Positions 1 to 8,195 are shown, counted from the first letter of the stretch. The stretch: DNA of 64,000 nt from PoT sp049331405 (GCF_049331405.1 NZ_CP186274.1:2046001-2110000); one strand, 5' to 3'. Program-made: numbers and translations. Notes: generated by a model not told the origin, from the letters alone.

Positions 1-626
1 CCGGCCTTGGCGTGCTGCTCGGAGTTGCCGCCTCGGGTTTCCGAGCCGCCGTCTTCGTCGAGGTCGTCTTCGTCCTGGTCTTCGGCCAGCGATCCGCGCT
101 CGTTAGCATTCTTCGCCGAAGATCGATTGGACGAGCGTCCGTTCCGCTTGTTAGTGCGCGATGAGCCGCTCACGTCGAAGTCGACATCGGCTTCATCGTT
201 ACCCTCGTCATCGTCCTCGTCCTGTTCGGCCTGACGTCCCCGGCCGCCGTGCGAGGCCAGGCCGCCCTTGCGGGCGATCTCGCGCTGTTCCTCGGGATCC
301 ATCGCCGCGAAGCCGCGTCGGCTGTGCTCGTGGGCCGCGGTGCTGTGGCTGTGGGCGACGCGAGTGTGGCGATCCGCCTCCTCGGTGTTGCCGGCCGCGT
401 GATGGTGAGCGGCCTGGCGGTGGTGATGTGCGGCCGACTCATGATGGAAGGCGGCATTCCCGTGATGGGACGCCCGGCCCCCCTTACGGCCGGCCGCGGC
501 GGCCTCTTCCGAGTCGAATTCGTGGGCCGTCCCGCGGCGATGCGCCGCCAGGCCTCCTTGCCTGGCGATCTCGCGCTGTTCTTCCGGATCCATGGCCGCA
601 AAACCATGTCGGCTTCGTTCTACCAT
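1..626 (-). CDS. KGG-repeat stress-type protein with His-rich middle and acidic tail (C-terminus cut by window edge)
   Basis: About 208 residues are visible and the reading frame is still open at base 1. Two near-identical KGG units, with core DPEEQREIAR followed by QGG or KGG, lie at about residues 7-28 and 104-125, and a GRKGG copy is at 46-50. KGG repeats are known from general stress proteins of the GsiB/con-10 type, which are small, hydrophilic and probably disordered. Residues 54-101 are unusually rich in histidine and alanine, and the end becomes Asp/Glu-rich and low in complexity. The ATG at 626 was chosen because an AGGGAG ribosome site precedes it and the KGG repeats begin six residues later. 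A role in desiccation or osmotic stress is inferred from the family; the His-rich insert might bind metal. Confidence 0.8.
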   Translation of the reverse strand, partial: MVERSRHGFAAMDPEEQREIARQGGLAAHRRGTAHEFDSEEAAAAGRKGGRASHHGNAAFHHESAAHHHRQAAHHHAAGNTEEADRHTRVAHSHSTAAHEHSRRGFAAMDPEEQREIARKGGLASHGGRGRQAEQDEDDDEGNDEADVDFDVSGSSRTNKRNGRSSNRSSAKNANERGSLAEDQDEDDLDEDGGSETRGGNSEQHAKA

Positions 627-1429
627 GATAGGTTCTCCCTAGATGTCCCGGCTGATCGACACCCCGCAACTTCGACCACTTTCGCCAAGACTGGACGAAA
701 GAGAGGGGGGAATTGGGCGGTTACTCGATCGAACCATCCTCATGTGCCAACGCTGGCATCCAGAAGCAACCACGGTGCCGATCGGGACGACTCGCGATGT
801 CGACGAAGTCGGGACGACCTGACTCGCGGGTCGTAGGGGGGAGGTGTCGACATGGTCCGCGGAATTAACCCCAAGGCAATCCCGCCTTTAACAAATCAAA
901 TTATCGAAATACATAGTGAAATAAAATCGTCCGGGCCAGCCTCATCCCTTGCTGCCGGTTCGCGACCCGGTCTTGAGGATTTCCATCAACCGAGAATCGT
1001 CTTGCTCTGTCATGTTGATGACTTAACAAGCTCGAGCGGGCGCCTGCAAATCCGGGCATTTCGTCATTCGTCGAGGCTGCTGAATGGCCTGATCCTGACA
1101 GCCATTTGTCCTTGTGTGCGGCAGCGGACAGACGGGCCGGACCGCTTCTTCTATCCTGAGAGTTTTACGCGGCTGTTCACGGATTCTTGGAAAATGCTGC
1201 ACATGTTGGGATCGAGCGAGACTCTGGTGGACAAGGGTAGGCGAACTCAAGCGGGAGATTGAGCGATTCCGGGGTAAGTCATCAACTCCATCGCTCACGT
1301 TGGCGGTACAATTGCGTATTCGTGCCAAGTGGATGCGAGGGGTGAGGCGAGCGGATCAGTCCGCCCGGCGGGCATTCCGCCAAGCGTTGGTCGTAGAAAC
1401 TCAAGGCTGGAGTTTACCGAGCGGTCGCG
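627..1429. other. Long intergenic gap, no gene recognised
   Basis: About 800 bases between the divergently read KGG protein and the cysteine hydrolase. Short open frames exist on both strands, but their products look like random Arg/Ser-rich sequence and none starts with a good ribosome site. The stretch near 880-930 is markedly richer in A/T than the rest of the window. It should contain the promoters of both flanking genes, but I could not identify a convincing -35/-10 pair, RNA gene or repeat. Confidence 0.5.
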
Positions 1430-2068
1430 ATGACGAAGAGCCAAAATCTGCACGGCAATGCGCCAGACAAGTCCAGCGTGGCGCTGGTCCTGATCGACAC
1501 GATCAATGACCTGGAGTTCCCCGAAGGGGATCAGATCCTCCGGCCGGCCCTGGCGATGGCCAAACGCCTGGTCGAGCTGAAGAGGCGGGCGAAGGCGGCG
1601 GGGATCCCCGTGATCTACGTCAATGACAACTTCGGACGCTGGCGTTCGAACTTCCACGCGCAGATCGAGCACTGCCTCAAGGATGGCGTCCGGGGCAAGG
1701 AGCTCGTCGAGATTTTGAGGCCGGATGAGGACGACTACTTCGTCCTGAAGCCCAAGCACTCCGCCTTCTTCTCCACGACACTCGACATCCTGCTCGACTA
1801 CCTGGGCACACAGACGCTGATCCTGACCGGGCTCGCCGGGAACATCTGCGTCCTCTTCACGGCGAACGACGCTTATATGAGGGACATCGGCCTCTACGTG
1901 CCCTCCGACTGCACGGCGTCGAACACCGAGGAGATCAACGCGATCGCGTTGGCCCAGATGGAAGAGGTCCTCAAGGCCGACATCCGCCCTTCGACGGAGA
2001 TCGACCTCGACGCCCTCCTGGAGCATCCGCCCGCGCCGGCTTCGAAGCCGAAAAGGCGGAAGCAATGA
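1430..2068 (+). CDS. Isochorismatase-like cysteine hydrolase
   Basis: A 212-residue protein, a usual length for the isochorismatase-like superfamily, which includes nicotinamidases, N-carbamoylsarcosine amidases and isochorismatases. The family triad is visible: Asp23 in LIDTINDLEF, Lys107 in LKPKHSAF, and nucleophilic Cys140 in LAGNICVLF, preceded by the usual small-residue turn. The last 15 residues are a basic Pro/Lys/Arg tail, which is not part of the fold. It is probably a soluble cytoplasmic hydrolase of a C-N or vinyl-ether bond; the substrate cannot be read from the sequence. No operon partner is close: the next gene starts 160 bases downstream. Confidence 0.87.
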   Translation: MTKSQNLHGNAPDKSSVALVLIDTINDLEFPEGDQILRPALAMAKRLVELKRRAKAAGIPVIYVNDNFGRWRSNFHAQIEHCLKDGVRGKELVEILRPDEDDYFVLKPKHSAFFSTTLDILLDYLGTQTLILTGLAGNICVLFTANDAYMRDIGLYVPSDCTASNTEEINAIALAQMEEVLKADIRPSTEIDLDALLEHPPAPASKPKRRKQ

Positions 2069-2230
2069 CGCCTCCGCGTCGCGAGAGATTTTCGGGGCCG
2101 ACGACGCAAGAGTCGCGAAGCCGAGGCCTTTGAACGAGCCATCCATTCCCCCCCCAAGGTCGGTTAACAGCGATCCATCGGGAATCCATCGATACCGGCG
2201 GGCGGCCGCTCGCCGATAGGGGAACGGGAC

Positions 2231-3016
2231 GTGTTAAAGTTGCGCACGGCTCATCACTTGGAGTCGCTCGCGGGGCGGGCGGCGGATTTCGCCAGCGGGC
2301 CCTGGGGCACTCACGCGGGATTCGGACTCCTGGCTTTCTGGCTCGGTGCCGCCGTCGTCGTCGGGTGGTCCGAGGCGTATCAGTACGTGGATGAGGTCGT
2401 GACGATGAGCTCGTTCATGCTCCTCTTCCTGCTCCAGCGAGCCCAGGCGAAGGACACGCTGGCGATGCAGGTGAAGCTGAACGAGCTACTCGCAGCCTTG
2501 AACAAGGCGAGTGACACGCTGATCAACCTCGAGGATCGGCCGGAGGAAGAAGTACAGGCGATCCACGACTTGTTCGACAAGGTCCACCAGCGCGACAACG
2601 CGTCGTCATCCATCGACGAGGTGCTCCGGGGGGAAGGTCGTCGAGAAAACCTCCTGAACGACGTTTCCGTCGCCAACGTCCTCCCCCTGGACAGGGGACC
2701 GTCACAACGCGCTCGGGGCGACTATTCCGCTTTCCACCAGGCCACGGCTCGTGCGGACCGCCCCGAGTGCCTCTCCGGCGGTGAAGAGGGACACTCCCAG
2801 CAGGACGAGGTCCTTGAGCAGAAATTGCCCAGGCATGGCCGACAGGCCGGGGAAGCCTCCCAGGCTCGGCTCCCAGCCCGGGGTGGTGACGAGGAAGCTC
2901 AGGGTCGTAAGGAACATGCCGACGGCGAGCCCGCTCCCAACGGCCGAGCCGAGAGGCCACGCCGGTCGGAGGGCGATCAGGAGCCCGATCACGATCTCGA
3001 CAACGCCCAGGAATGA
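2231..3016 (+). CDS. Low-affinity iron permease-like membrane protein, probable frameshift at the 3' end
   Basis: Read from a GTG start preceded by GGGGAACGG. Residues about 20-115 have the low-affinity iron permease (Fet4-like) pattern: two hydrophobic segments around 28-47 and 57-69, the motif FLLQRAQAKD, then a helical tail with LEDRPEEEV. Such proteins normally end about 20-30 residues later. Here the frame instead runs on to 3016 with Arg/Gly-rich sequence antisense to the next gene. Removing one G from the run of six at about 2628-2633 would give a protein ending VLRGKVVEKTS at a TGA at 2655-2657, clear of the neighbour. I infer that the natural end is 2657 and that residues after about 134 are not native. 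Metal-transport function is by family only. Confidence 0.6.
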   Translation: MLKLRTAHHLESLAGRAADFASGPWGTHAGFGLLAFWLGAAVVVGWSEAYQYVDEVVTMSSFMLLFLLQRAQAKDTLAMQVKLNELLAALNKASDTLINLEDRPEEEVQAIHDLFDKVHQRDNASSSIDEVLRGEGRRENLLNDVSVANVLPLDRGPSQRARGDYSAFHQATARADRPECLSGGEEGHSQQDEVLEQKLPRHGRQAGEASQARLPARGGDEEAQGRKEHADGEPAPNGRAERPRRSEGDQEPDHDLDNAQE

Positions 3017-3196
3017 CGAGAATCCCCGGACGCTCATCACCTGATAGACCCAGCTCATCGGCGGGCTATTCGTCACCAAGGGCTTGATACCCTCGGCCTC
3101 GTAGGCGGTGAATTTCATGCCGCCGATCCAGAGAAGGACGATCACCAATCCGTAACGACAGACGTGTAGCCCGATCGACTTCAAGCGTTCGCTCAT
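2702..3196 (-). CDS. YkgB/DUF417-family integral membrane protein
   Basis: A 164-residue, mostly hydrophobic protein with about four membrane segments and the family-like opening in which WIGGMKFTAYEAEGI follows the first helix. DUF417/YkgB proteins are small inner-membrane proteins of unknown biochemical role, reported in reactive-chlorine stress regulons in enterobacteria. The ATG at 3196 is preceded by AAGGAG, with a short perfect palindrome between site and start. It lies directly downstream of a Crp/Fnr-type regulator on the same strand, with a 16-base palindromic operator-like site in the 116-base gap, so control by that regulator is likely. Its 3' part lies antisense to the overlong end of the iron-permease reading frame. 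Confidence 0.82.
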   Translation of the reverse strand: MSERLKSIGLHVCRYGLVIVLLWIGGMKFTAYEAEGIKPLVTNSPPMSWVYQVMSVRGFSSFLGVVEIVIGLLIALRPAWPLGSAVGSGLAVGMFLTTLSFLVTTPGWEPSLGGFPGLSAMPGQFLLKDLVLLGVSLFTAGEALGAVRTSRGLVESGIVAPSAL

Positions 3197-3209
3197 GAGT
3201 CACTGACTC
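3197..3209. repeat. 13-base perfect palindrome abutting the ykgB-like start codon
   Basis: GAGTCACTGACTC sits between the AAGGAG ribosome site and the ATG of the YkgB-like gene. As RNA it could form a six-pair hairpin with a one-base loop, which is sterically strained, so a DNA-binding site is the other option. Seen directly; function is unknown. Confidence 0.5.
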
Positions 3210-3276
3210 TCCTTCTACGCGGTTTGTACGAAGCAGCCCCCGGACGGGGATCCTAGCCACAACGCGGACACACGGA

Positions 3277-3292
3277 TGTCATCTGCATGACA
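3277..3292. promoter_or_regulatory. Crp/Fnr-like operator palindrome
   Basis: TGTCATCTGCATGACA is a perfect inverted repeat, with half sites TGTCA separated by six bases. The layout matches the Crp/Fnr family pattern, TGTGA-N6-TCACA, with one change per half. It lies 81 bases upstream of the YkgB-like start and just beyond the stop of the Crp/Fnr-family gene. This suggests that the regulator acts on the downstream gene. Binding is inferred, not shown. Confidence 0.65.
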
Positions 3293-3312
3293 AATCCGCG
3301 ATAACTTGAGCC

Positions 3313-3990
3313 TCAAGCCGTCGCGATCCGGTCGAGGCCCGCGAGGTCGTCCACACAGAAATAGCAACGGGTGTATTCGAGCAGGCCCTCGCGCTTCATC
3401 CTGGCAACCTCGGCGCTGATGACCGGCCTCGACGCGCCGACGAGCTCGGAGAGATCCTGGTGGCTCAGCCTGACGTCGATGGTGTGGCCGTGCTTGCATC
3501 GCTGGCCTTCGTAGCAGATCAGGTCCCGCAACGTGGCGGCGATGCGTGCCCGGATTGGGGTCGTGAACTGCCAGAGGAGCCGCCGCTCGAGGAACTGAGT
3601 TCGGCTCGTCATCGATTCGAGAAGCATGGACGCGAAGACGGCATCGCCGCGCGAGGCGACCTCCAACTCGCCCCGTTCCATCTCGATGATCTCGGCGTGG
3701 CCGTGAGCGATGGACTGTTCCTGCTGCGGTGAAATGAATCCGCGAAACGACGCCAGCCCGAAAGGGCGATCGCCGAACAGGCCTCCCCGCCCGAGGATCA
3801 GCCGGATCGAGCGACTTCCATCGAGGCGTGGGTCGAGGACCTTGACGTAACCGACCGCGACCGCCCAGCACCTTCCTTCCGGAGCCGAGGAATAGATCAC
3901 CTCGCCGGACGCCACCGTTCGTCGACGCGCTGATTTGAGCCTCTCGCAGGCCTTGATGAAGCGTTCGGACCATTCGGGTGTCAGGAGCAT
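3313..3990 (-). CDS. Crp/Fnr-family transcriptional regulator
   Basis: About 225 residues with the two-part family layout. A cyclic-nucleotide-binding-like beta domain spans roughly residues 25-110, including the glycine turn GRGGLFGDRPFG. A long dimerisation helix follows near 115-145, then a C-terminal winged helix-turn-helix with recognition region LSELVGASRPVISAEVARMK. No N-terminal cysteine cluster of the Fnr iron-sulfur type is present. Two adjacent ATGs exist at 3993 and 3990; GAGGAG is too close to the first, so 3990 is preferred. The next gene on the strand is the YkgB-like protein, with a Crp/Fnr-like palindrome between them. The ligand is unknown. Confidence 0.86.
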   Translation of the reverse strand: MLLTPEWSERFIKACERLKSARRRTVASGEVIYSSAPEGRCWAVAVGYVKVLDPRLDGSRSIRLILGRGGLFGDRPFGLASFRGFISPQQEQSIAHGHAEIIEMERGELEVASRGDAVFASMLLESMTSRTQFLERRLLWQFTTPIRARIAATLRDLICYEGQRCKHGHTIDVRLSHQDLSELVGASRPVISAEVARMKREGLLEYTRCYFCVDDLAGLDRIATA

Positions 3991-3993
3991 CAT

Positions 3994-4438
3994 TCTCCTC
4001 GCGGTTCGCCGGGCACCGGAGCCCTTCGTTTCGCCCGGGTTAATCGCAACGGCACGCCCCGATCCCGGCTCTGTTTCGCCTCCATCGGCACGGATCTCCG
4101 GCCGGCATCTCGTCGTGTCCCGCCGCGACTTCCACCGTGTGAGGATGCTACTCTAACCATCAAGGCGGCGGGAGGCGTCAACCTGCCATTAGCGACAAAC
4201 GTTCCGACCGCGATCGTCCTCGCCGTATCGAATCTTCCACGGATCTCGAATCGATGAAGAATGGCATGCATGAGATGGCCACGCTACGGTTCAGGTTGCT
4301 GATGATGTGAAAAATCCGCGATTTGACGCCCTGGCCCGAATCGTTCCGATGCGGCATCGGGTTTGCGATTGAGTTCTCCCAACGTCGAGTCGAACCTGAA
4401 TCGACGATCTTCAACGACACTTCACCAGGGAGAGCACC
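3994..4438. other. Divergent intergenic region, no gene recognised
   Basis: 445 bases between the minus-strand Crp/Fnr gene and the plus-strand glycine-zipper gene. It must hold both promoters. Open frames here are short or run antisense through the neighbouring gene, and none resembles a protein. I saw no confident -35/-10 pair. Confidence 0.45.
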
Positions 4439-4957
4439 ATGTCGGATATCAAGCGAGACCGAGCCCATTCGAACGATCCGAATCCCGACCCCATCACCGG
4501 CGAGCCGGGCTCTCACCCCATCGGCACGGGACTTGGCGCGGCGGCGGGCGGTGCCGTGACGGGGCTGGCCGCGGGTGCGGTCGCGGGGCCGATTGGTGCC
4601 GCGGTCGGTGCGGCCGTCGGGGCCGTCGCGGGCGGCCTGGCGGGCAAGGAAGTCACGGAATATTTCGATCCGACGGCGGAAGATGCCTACTGGCGCGATC
4701 AGTATGCGTCGAGGCCCTATTATGATCCGGCCCTGAGCTACGACGACTATCGCCCGGCCTACGAGCACGGCTGGGCAAGCCGCACTCGATATCCCGAATC
4801 GTCCTTCGAGAAGGCCGAGGACAGCCTCAAGCGGGATTGGGAATCGACCAAGCATCATGCCGACCTGACCTGGGAACGGGCCAAGCTCGCGAGCCGAGAC
4901 GCCTGGGAACACGTCGATGACGCCGTCCATGGCCGGCATCACACCGTCAAATCCTGA
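4439..4957 (+). CDS. Glycine-zipper domain protein
   Basis: 172 residues, well started: GGGAGAGCACC precedes the ATG. Residues about 28-70 are almost entirely Gly, Ala and Val with the small-residue spacing of a glycine zipper, probably two packed membrane-inserting helices. The flanks are hydrophilic: an N-terminal Asp/Pro-rich stretch containing NPDPITGEPGSHPIGTG, and a C-terminal Tyr/Asp/Trp-rich part with DDYRPAYEHG. There is no signal peptide. Proteins of this kind are common in planctomycetes and often carry bacteriocin-like or general stress labels, but the function is not established. A strong terminator follows 50 bases after the stop. Confidence 0.72.
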   Translation: MSDIKRDRAHSNDPNPDPITGEPGSHPIGTGLGAAAGGAVTGLAAGAVAGPIGAAVGAAVGAVAGGLAGKEVTEYFDPTAEDAYWRDQYASRPYYDPALSYDDYRPAYEHGWASRTRYPESSFEKAEDSLKRDWESTKHHADLTWERAKLASRDAWEHVDDAVHGRHHTVKS

Positions 4958-5006
4958 TCCCTCGAGGATCAGGAACCTGATCTCATCCTGAATTCACGAC
5001 ATATGC

Positions 5007-5056
5007 AAGCCAGGGTCCACATCCCTCACACCTGAGGGCGTGGACCCTGGCTTTTT
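5007..5056 (+). terminator. Rho-independent terminator
   Basis: Outer stem of 14 pairs (GCCAGGGTCCAC at 5009-5020 with its complement at 5040-5051, plus flanking AA/TT), an inner stem CCCTCA/TGAGGG at 5023-5038, then a run of five T at 5052-5056. It ends the glycine-zipper transcript and separates it from the convergent sulfatase gene. Confidence 0.88.
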
Positions 5057-5141
5057 ATCGTCGATCGGGATGGCGCATCGATCTTTCGGAATCGACGGTT
5101 AGGAGACACTTAGGACTGCCCGCGGGCGGGAACCCATTTTC

Positions 5142-6554
5142 TTATTCATGCCGATATTTAATGATCCACGGATCCTTGGTTTCTTGCTGCCAACGCCTGA
5201 GCTGAGAGCGGAGGTCGGCCAGGACCTTGGCATTGCCGGGATCGGTGGCAACATTCTTGAACTCGCCGGGGTCGGCTTCCAGGTCGTAGAGTTCCTCGAG
5301 CGGGCGATGGACATACTGCTCGACCGAGCGCAGGCCGTATTGCGTATCGCCGCGGCGGACGGCCCCTTGCCAGGTCTTCGAGTCGTGGAGATCCGAGGCG
5401 AAGGGGAAATCGAGTGCGTGGGCGAGGTTGAGGATGTACTTGTATCGTCGCGTCCGGATCGATCGCATCGGATAGTAGTTCGTGATCTCGTGGAAGACGA
5501 ACGAGCCGTAAACGGTATCCCAGCCCTGGGGATTGGACTGCTCGAGAATGGGCAAGAGGGAGCGGCCGGGCAGGGAATATGAGGTTTTGGATTTGGTCCA
5601 TTCCAGGGCGGTGGGGACGATGTCAACCCAGCTCACCATGGCCTGGCTCGTGACCCCGCGACTCTTCTGATCGGGAGAGGCAACGATCAAAGGGAGGCGG
5701 ACGCCGGCATCGTAGAGGGTCGTCTTGGCCCCGGGGAAGGGGATGCCGTTGTCGCTGACGAAGATGACGAGGGTGTCATCGTCACGCCCGGATTTCTTCA
5801 GGGCGTCGAGGACCTCGCCGGTCCCGCGATCGAGGCGGCTCACGGCCTGGTAATATTCGGCCAGTTCCTGGCGGACTTCCGGGCTGTCGGGGAGGAATGG
5901 GGGAACCTTGACATCCTCGGGTTTGTAGATGACTTCGGCAGGATCCTTTGTGGGTTTCCCTTCGTTGCCGAAGCCCGCGGCGGATCGATGCGGGTCGTGG
6001 AACCCGACGACGAGCAGGAACGGCTGATCCCGGCTCGCATCAAGGAACCGCTCTGCCGACTTGCCTAAGGCGACGACGTCGCGGGGGTGGCTGCCGCCGG
6101 GGTCGTCGCTCTCGGGCTGGGCGTCGAACGGGTAGACCTCGGGCGGCAGGACGTGGACCTTGCCGATGATCCCCGTCCTGTAGCCCCGGTCCTTGAGGAC
6201 GCGCGGCAGGCTCTCGACCCAGGCGTGCGTGTGCAGGTTGGCCGGGGGATGGGCGTGGCCAAACTGCCCGTTCGTGTGCGTGTAGAGGCCCGAGTAGATC
6301 ACCGCGCGGCTCGCGCTGCAGGACGCGACGGTGGCGAAGGCGTTGTCGAAACGGACGCCACGCCCGGCCAGTTGATCGAGCCGGGGGGTCTTGACCTGGG
6401 CATTGCCGTAGCAGCCGAGGTCGCGCCCCAGGTCGTCGGCGACGATCAGGAGGACGTTACGCCGGGGTCCAACCTGGGCCAAAGCCGGGACGGCCTGGAC
6501 CAGGAGAATCGCGAGGAATCCAAAGGTGAGAAGCCCATAACGTGTCGATCGCAT
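5142..6554 (-). CDS. Secreted sulfatase (arylsulfatase family)
   Basis: 470 residues from the ATG at 6554, chosen because it opens directly into a Sec signal peptide (hydrophobic about 8-22, ending VPALAQ). Metal ligands are in the IVADDLG motif at Asp40-Asp41. The formylglycine site is CSASR, with Cys79 to be oxidised by a formylglycine-generating enzyme. Later motifs are GKVHVLPP, FHDPHR and FVSDNG, which closes the metal site. The C-terminal part has the usual YDLEADPGEFKN stretch. The product should be a periplasmic hydrolase of sulfate esters, probably on sulfated polysaccharides or glycosides; the substrate is not deducible. Earlier in-frame starts exist up to 6737 but give no secretion signal. 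No maturase gene is nearby. Confidence 0.92.
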   Translation of the reverse strand: MRSTRYGLLTFGFLAILLVQAVPALAQVGPRRNVLLIVADDLGRDLGCYGNAQVKTPRLDQLAGRGVRFDNAFATVASCSASRAVIYSGLYTHTNGQFGHAHPPANLHTHAWVESLPRVLKDRGYRTGIIGKVHVLPPEVYPFDAQPESDDPGGSHPRDVVALGKSAERFLDASRDQPFLLVVGFHDPHRSAAGFGNEGKPTKDPAEVIYKPEDVKVPPFLPDSPEVRQELAEYYQAVSRLDRGTGEVLDALKKSGRDDDTLVIFVSDNGIPFPGAKTTLYDAGVRLPLIVASPDQKSRGVTSQAMVSWVDIVPTALEWTKSKTSYSLPGRSLLPILEQSNPQGWDTVYGSFVFHEITNYYPMRSIRTRRYKYILNLAHALDFPFASDLHDSKTWQGAVRRGDTQYGLRSVEQYVHRPLEELYDLEADPGEFKNVATDPGNAKVLADLRSQLRRWQQETKDPWIIKYRHE

Positions 6555-6782
6555 GTCGAAGGTGCTCAAGGCCCTTGGGGCGTGTCGTGGCATCGTGGGA
6601 GATTTGCCGATGTTTGTTATGGTTATCCCGTTCGCCCATGCAAGTCGAGGGGGTTTCTCGCCCCGGTTCGATTTGCCTGGCGCGTCGCTCCGCCTAGAAT
6701 GGGGAGATCGTACATCAGGTACTCTCCCCCGCCGCATCGAATGTTATCTGGACCGGGGAGAGGATCGTCGCGGAGGCCGTCG

Positions 6783-8090
6783 ATGGGAGTGCACCTAGAT
6801 CAAGCCGATCCTGAGACCCAGCAGATACTCGACTGGCGCAAGCGGCTCGACGTGATCGTCGACACGATGAGGGAGATGAGCCGGCAGACCGACCCGCAGG
6901 CGATGGTCCGCGCCTACGGTTCCAAAATCCGCGAGATCTATCCGGCCAACAACTTCCTGGCGCTCAGCAGGCGCGACCTCTCGGAGCCGCAATTCCGCAT
7001 CACGAGGTCAAGCCGCTGGACGGAAGAAATCAATCCCTGGAAGGAGAAGCATCGCCTGCCGCTCCTCGAAGGGGGAATCCTGACCGAGCTGCTCTATGGA
7101 GAGGTCCCGCGCCTGATCGACGACCTCGAGTTCTCGCCCGACGACCCGGCGGCCGAGTATCTCGCCGGCCAGCGGTCGCTCATGGCGATCCCGCACTATC
7201 ACGATGGCAGCGCCAAGAACATGACGATCCTGATGCGGGAAGCGCCCTTCGCGTTCGATCGCGAGACGTTCCCCGAGCAGGTCTGGATGAGCAACCTCTT
7301 CGGCAGGGCCACGCACAACCTCGTCCTGGCCGAGGAATTGAAGAAGGCGTACAACATCGTCGACCGCGAGTTGCGGGTCGTCGCCGACATCCAGCGCTCC
7401 TTGCTCCCCAAGACCATCCCGCAGATCCCCGGGCTCGGCCTGGCCGCGCACTACCAGACCTCGCAATGGGCGGGGGGGGACTATTACGACTTCTTCCCGC
7501 TCCCCGACGGCCGCTGGGGCATCCTCATCGCCGACGTGAGCGGCCACGGGACGCCCGCCGCGGTCATGATGGCCATCACGCACAGCATCGCCCATGCCGT
7601 GCCGGGCCCGCCCGACCCGCCGGCCAACCTGCTCAACCATGTGAATCGCCAGCTCGCGACGCTCTACACGACGCGGAACGAGGCGTTCGTGACGGCCTTC
7701 TACGGGACGTATGACCCGAAGAAGCGCGAGCTGACCTACGCCAGCGCCGGGCACAACCCGCCCCGACTGAAACGATGCGAGGATGGGACCATCATCTCGC
7801 TCGACAACGTGGGCAACTTGCCGCTGGGAGTCTTCGCGGATCAGGAGTATGAGCAGGTGACCCAGGTCCTCCGCCCGGGGGACCAGATCATCTTCTATAC
7901 CGACGGGATCACCGAGGCGACGAATCCGGCGGGGAAGATGTTCGGCGTGAACCGGCTCGACCAGGTCCTCGAGAACTGTCACCTCACCGCCGACGGCCTG
8001 ATTGAGGAAGTGCTCTCCGCCCTTCAGGATTTCACCGCCGGCCAGCCCGCGGCCGACGACCAGACCATCCTCGTGGCCAAGGTTTCCTGA
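6783..8090 (+). CDS. GAF-like plus SpoIIE/PP2C-type serine phosphatase
   Basis: 435 residues from an ATG preceded by CGGAGG. Residues about 15-180 look like a GAF-type sensor domain, then a short helical linker ending in ELRVVADIQRSLLPK, the usual entry to RsbU/SpoIIE phosphatases. Catalytic metal motifs follow: GGDYYD (231-236), DVSGHG (251-256), AGHNPP (322-327), FYTDGITEA near 382 and DDQTI close to the end. Such enzymes dephosphorylate STAS-domain anti-anti-sigma factors in partner-switching cascades. No kinase or STAS gene adjoins; the only STAS protein in the window lies 40 kb away. Soluble; the signal sensed is unknown. Confidence 0.9.
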   Translation: MGVHLDQADPETQQILDWRKRLDVIVDTMREMSRQTDPQAMVRAYGSKIREIYPANNFLALSRRDLSEPQFRITRSSRWTEEINPWKEKHRLPLLEGGILTELLYGEVPRLIDDLEFSPDDPAAEYLAGQRSLMAIPHYHDGSAKNMTILMREAPFAFDRETFPEQVWMSNLFGRATHNLVLAEELKKAYNIVDRELRVVADIQRSLLPKTIPQIPGLGLAAHYQTSQWAGGDYYDFFPLPDGRWGILIADVSGHGTPAAVMMAITHSIAHAVPGPPDPPANLLNHVNRQLATLYTTRNEAFVTAFYGTYDPKKRELTYASAGHNPPRLKRCEDGTIISLDNVGNLPLGVFADQEYEQVTQVLRPGDQIIFYTDGITEATNPAGKMFGVNRLDQVLENCHLTADGLIEEVLSALQDFTAGQPAADDQTILVAKVS

Positions 8091-8116
8091 AACTCGCCCG
8101 CTCTGATTGAACAGGG

Positions 8117-8155
8117 AACGCCCTCGGCGGATCGCCTCGATCCGCCGAGGGCGTT
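8117..8155. terminator. Probable bidirectional terminator
   Basis: Perfect 17-pair inverted repeat (arms 8117-8133 and 8139-8155, loop GCCTC) between convergent genes. The T-tract is weak, so termination is inferred from position and stem strength. Confidence 0.65.
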
Positions 8156-8195
8156 GTTCATGGATTCGGCAAGCCTTCCGTCGCCCCCAGGCGAA

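Noticed and set aside
852..1262. 136-codon frame in the first long gap
   Set aside because: Starts without a ribosome site, crosses an A/T-rich patch, and the product shows no domain or codon bias.
4178..4942. Open frame of 254 codons antisense to the glycine-zipper gene
   Set aside because: The plus-strand gene has a strong ribosome site and terminator; the antisense product changes character along its length.
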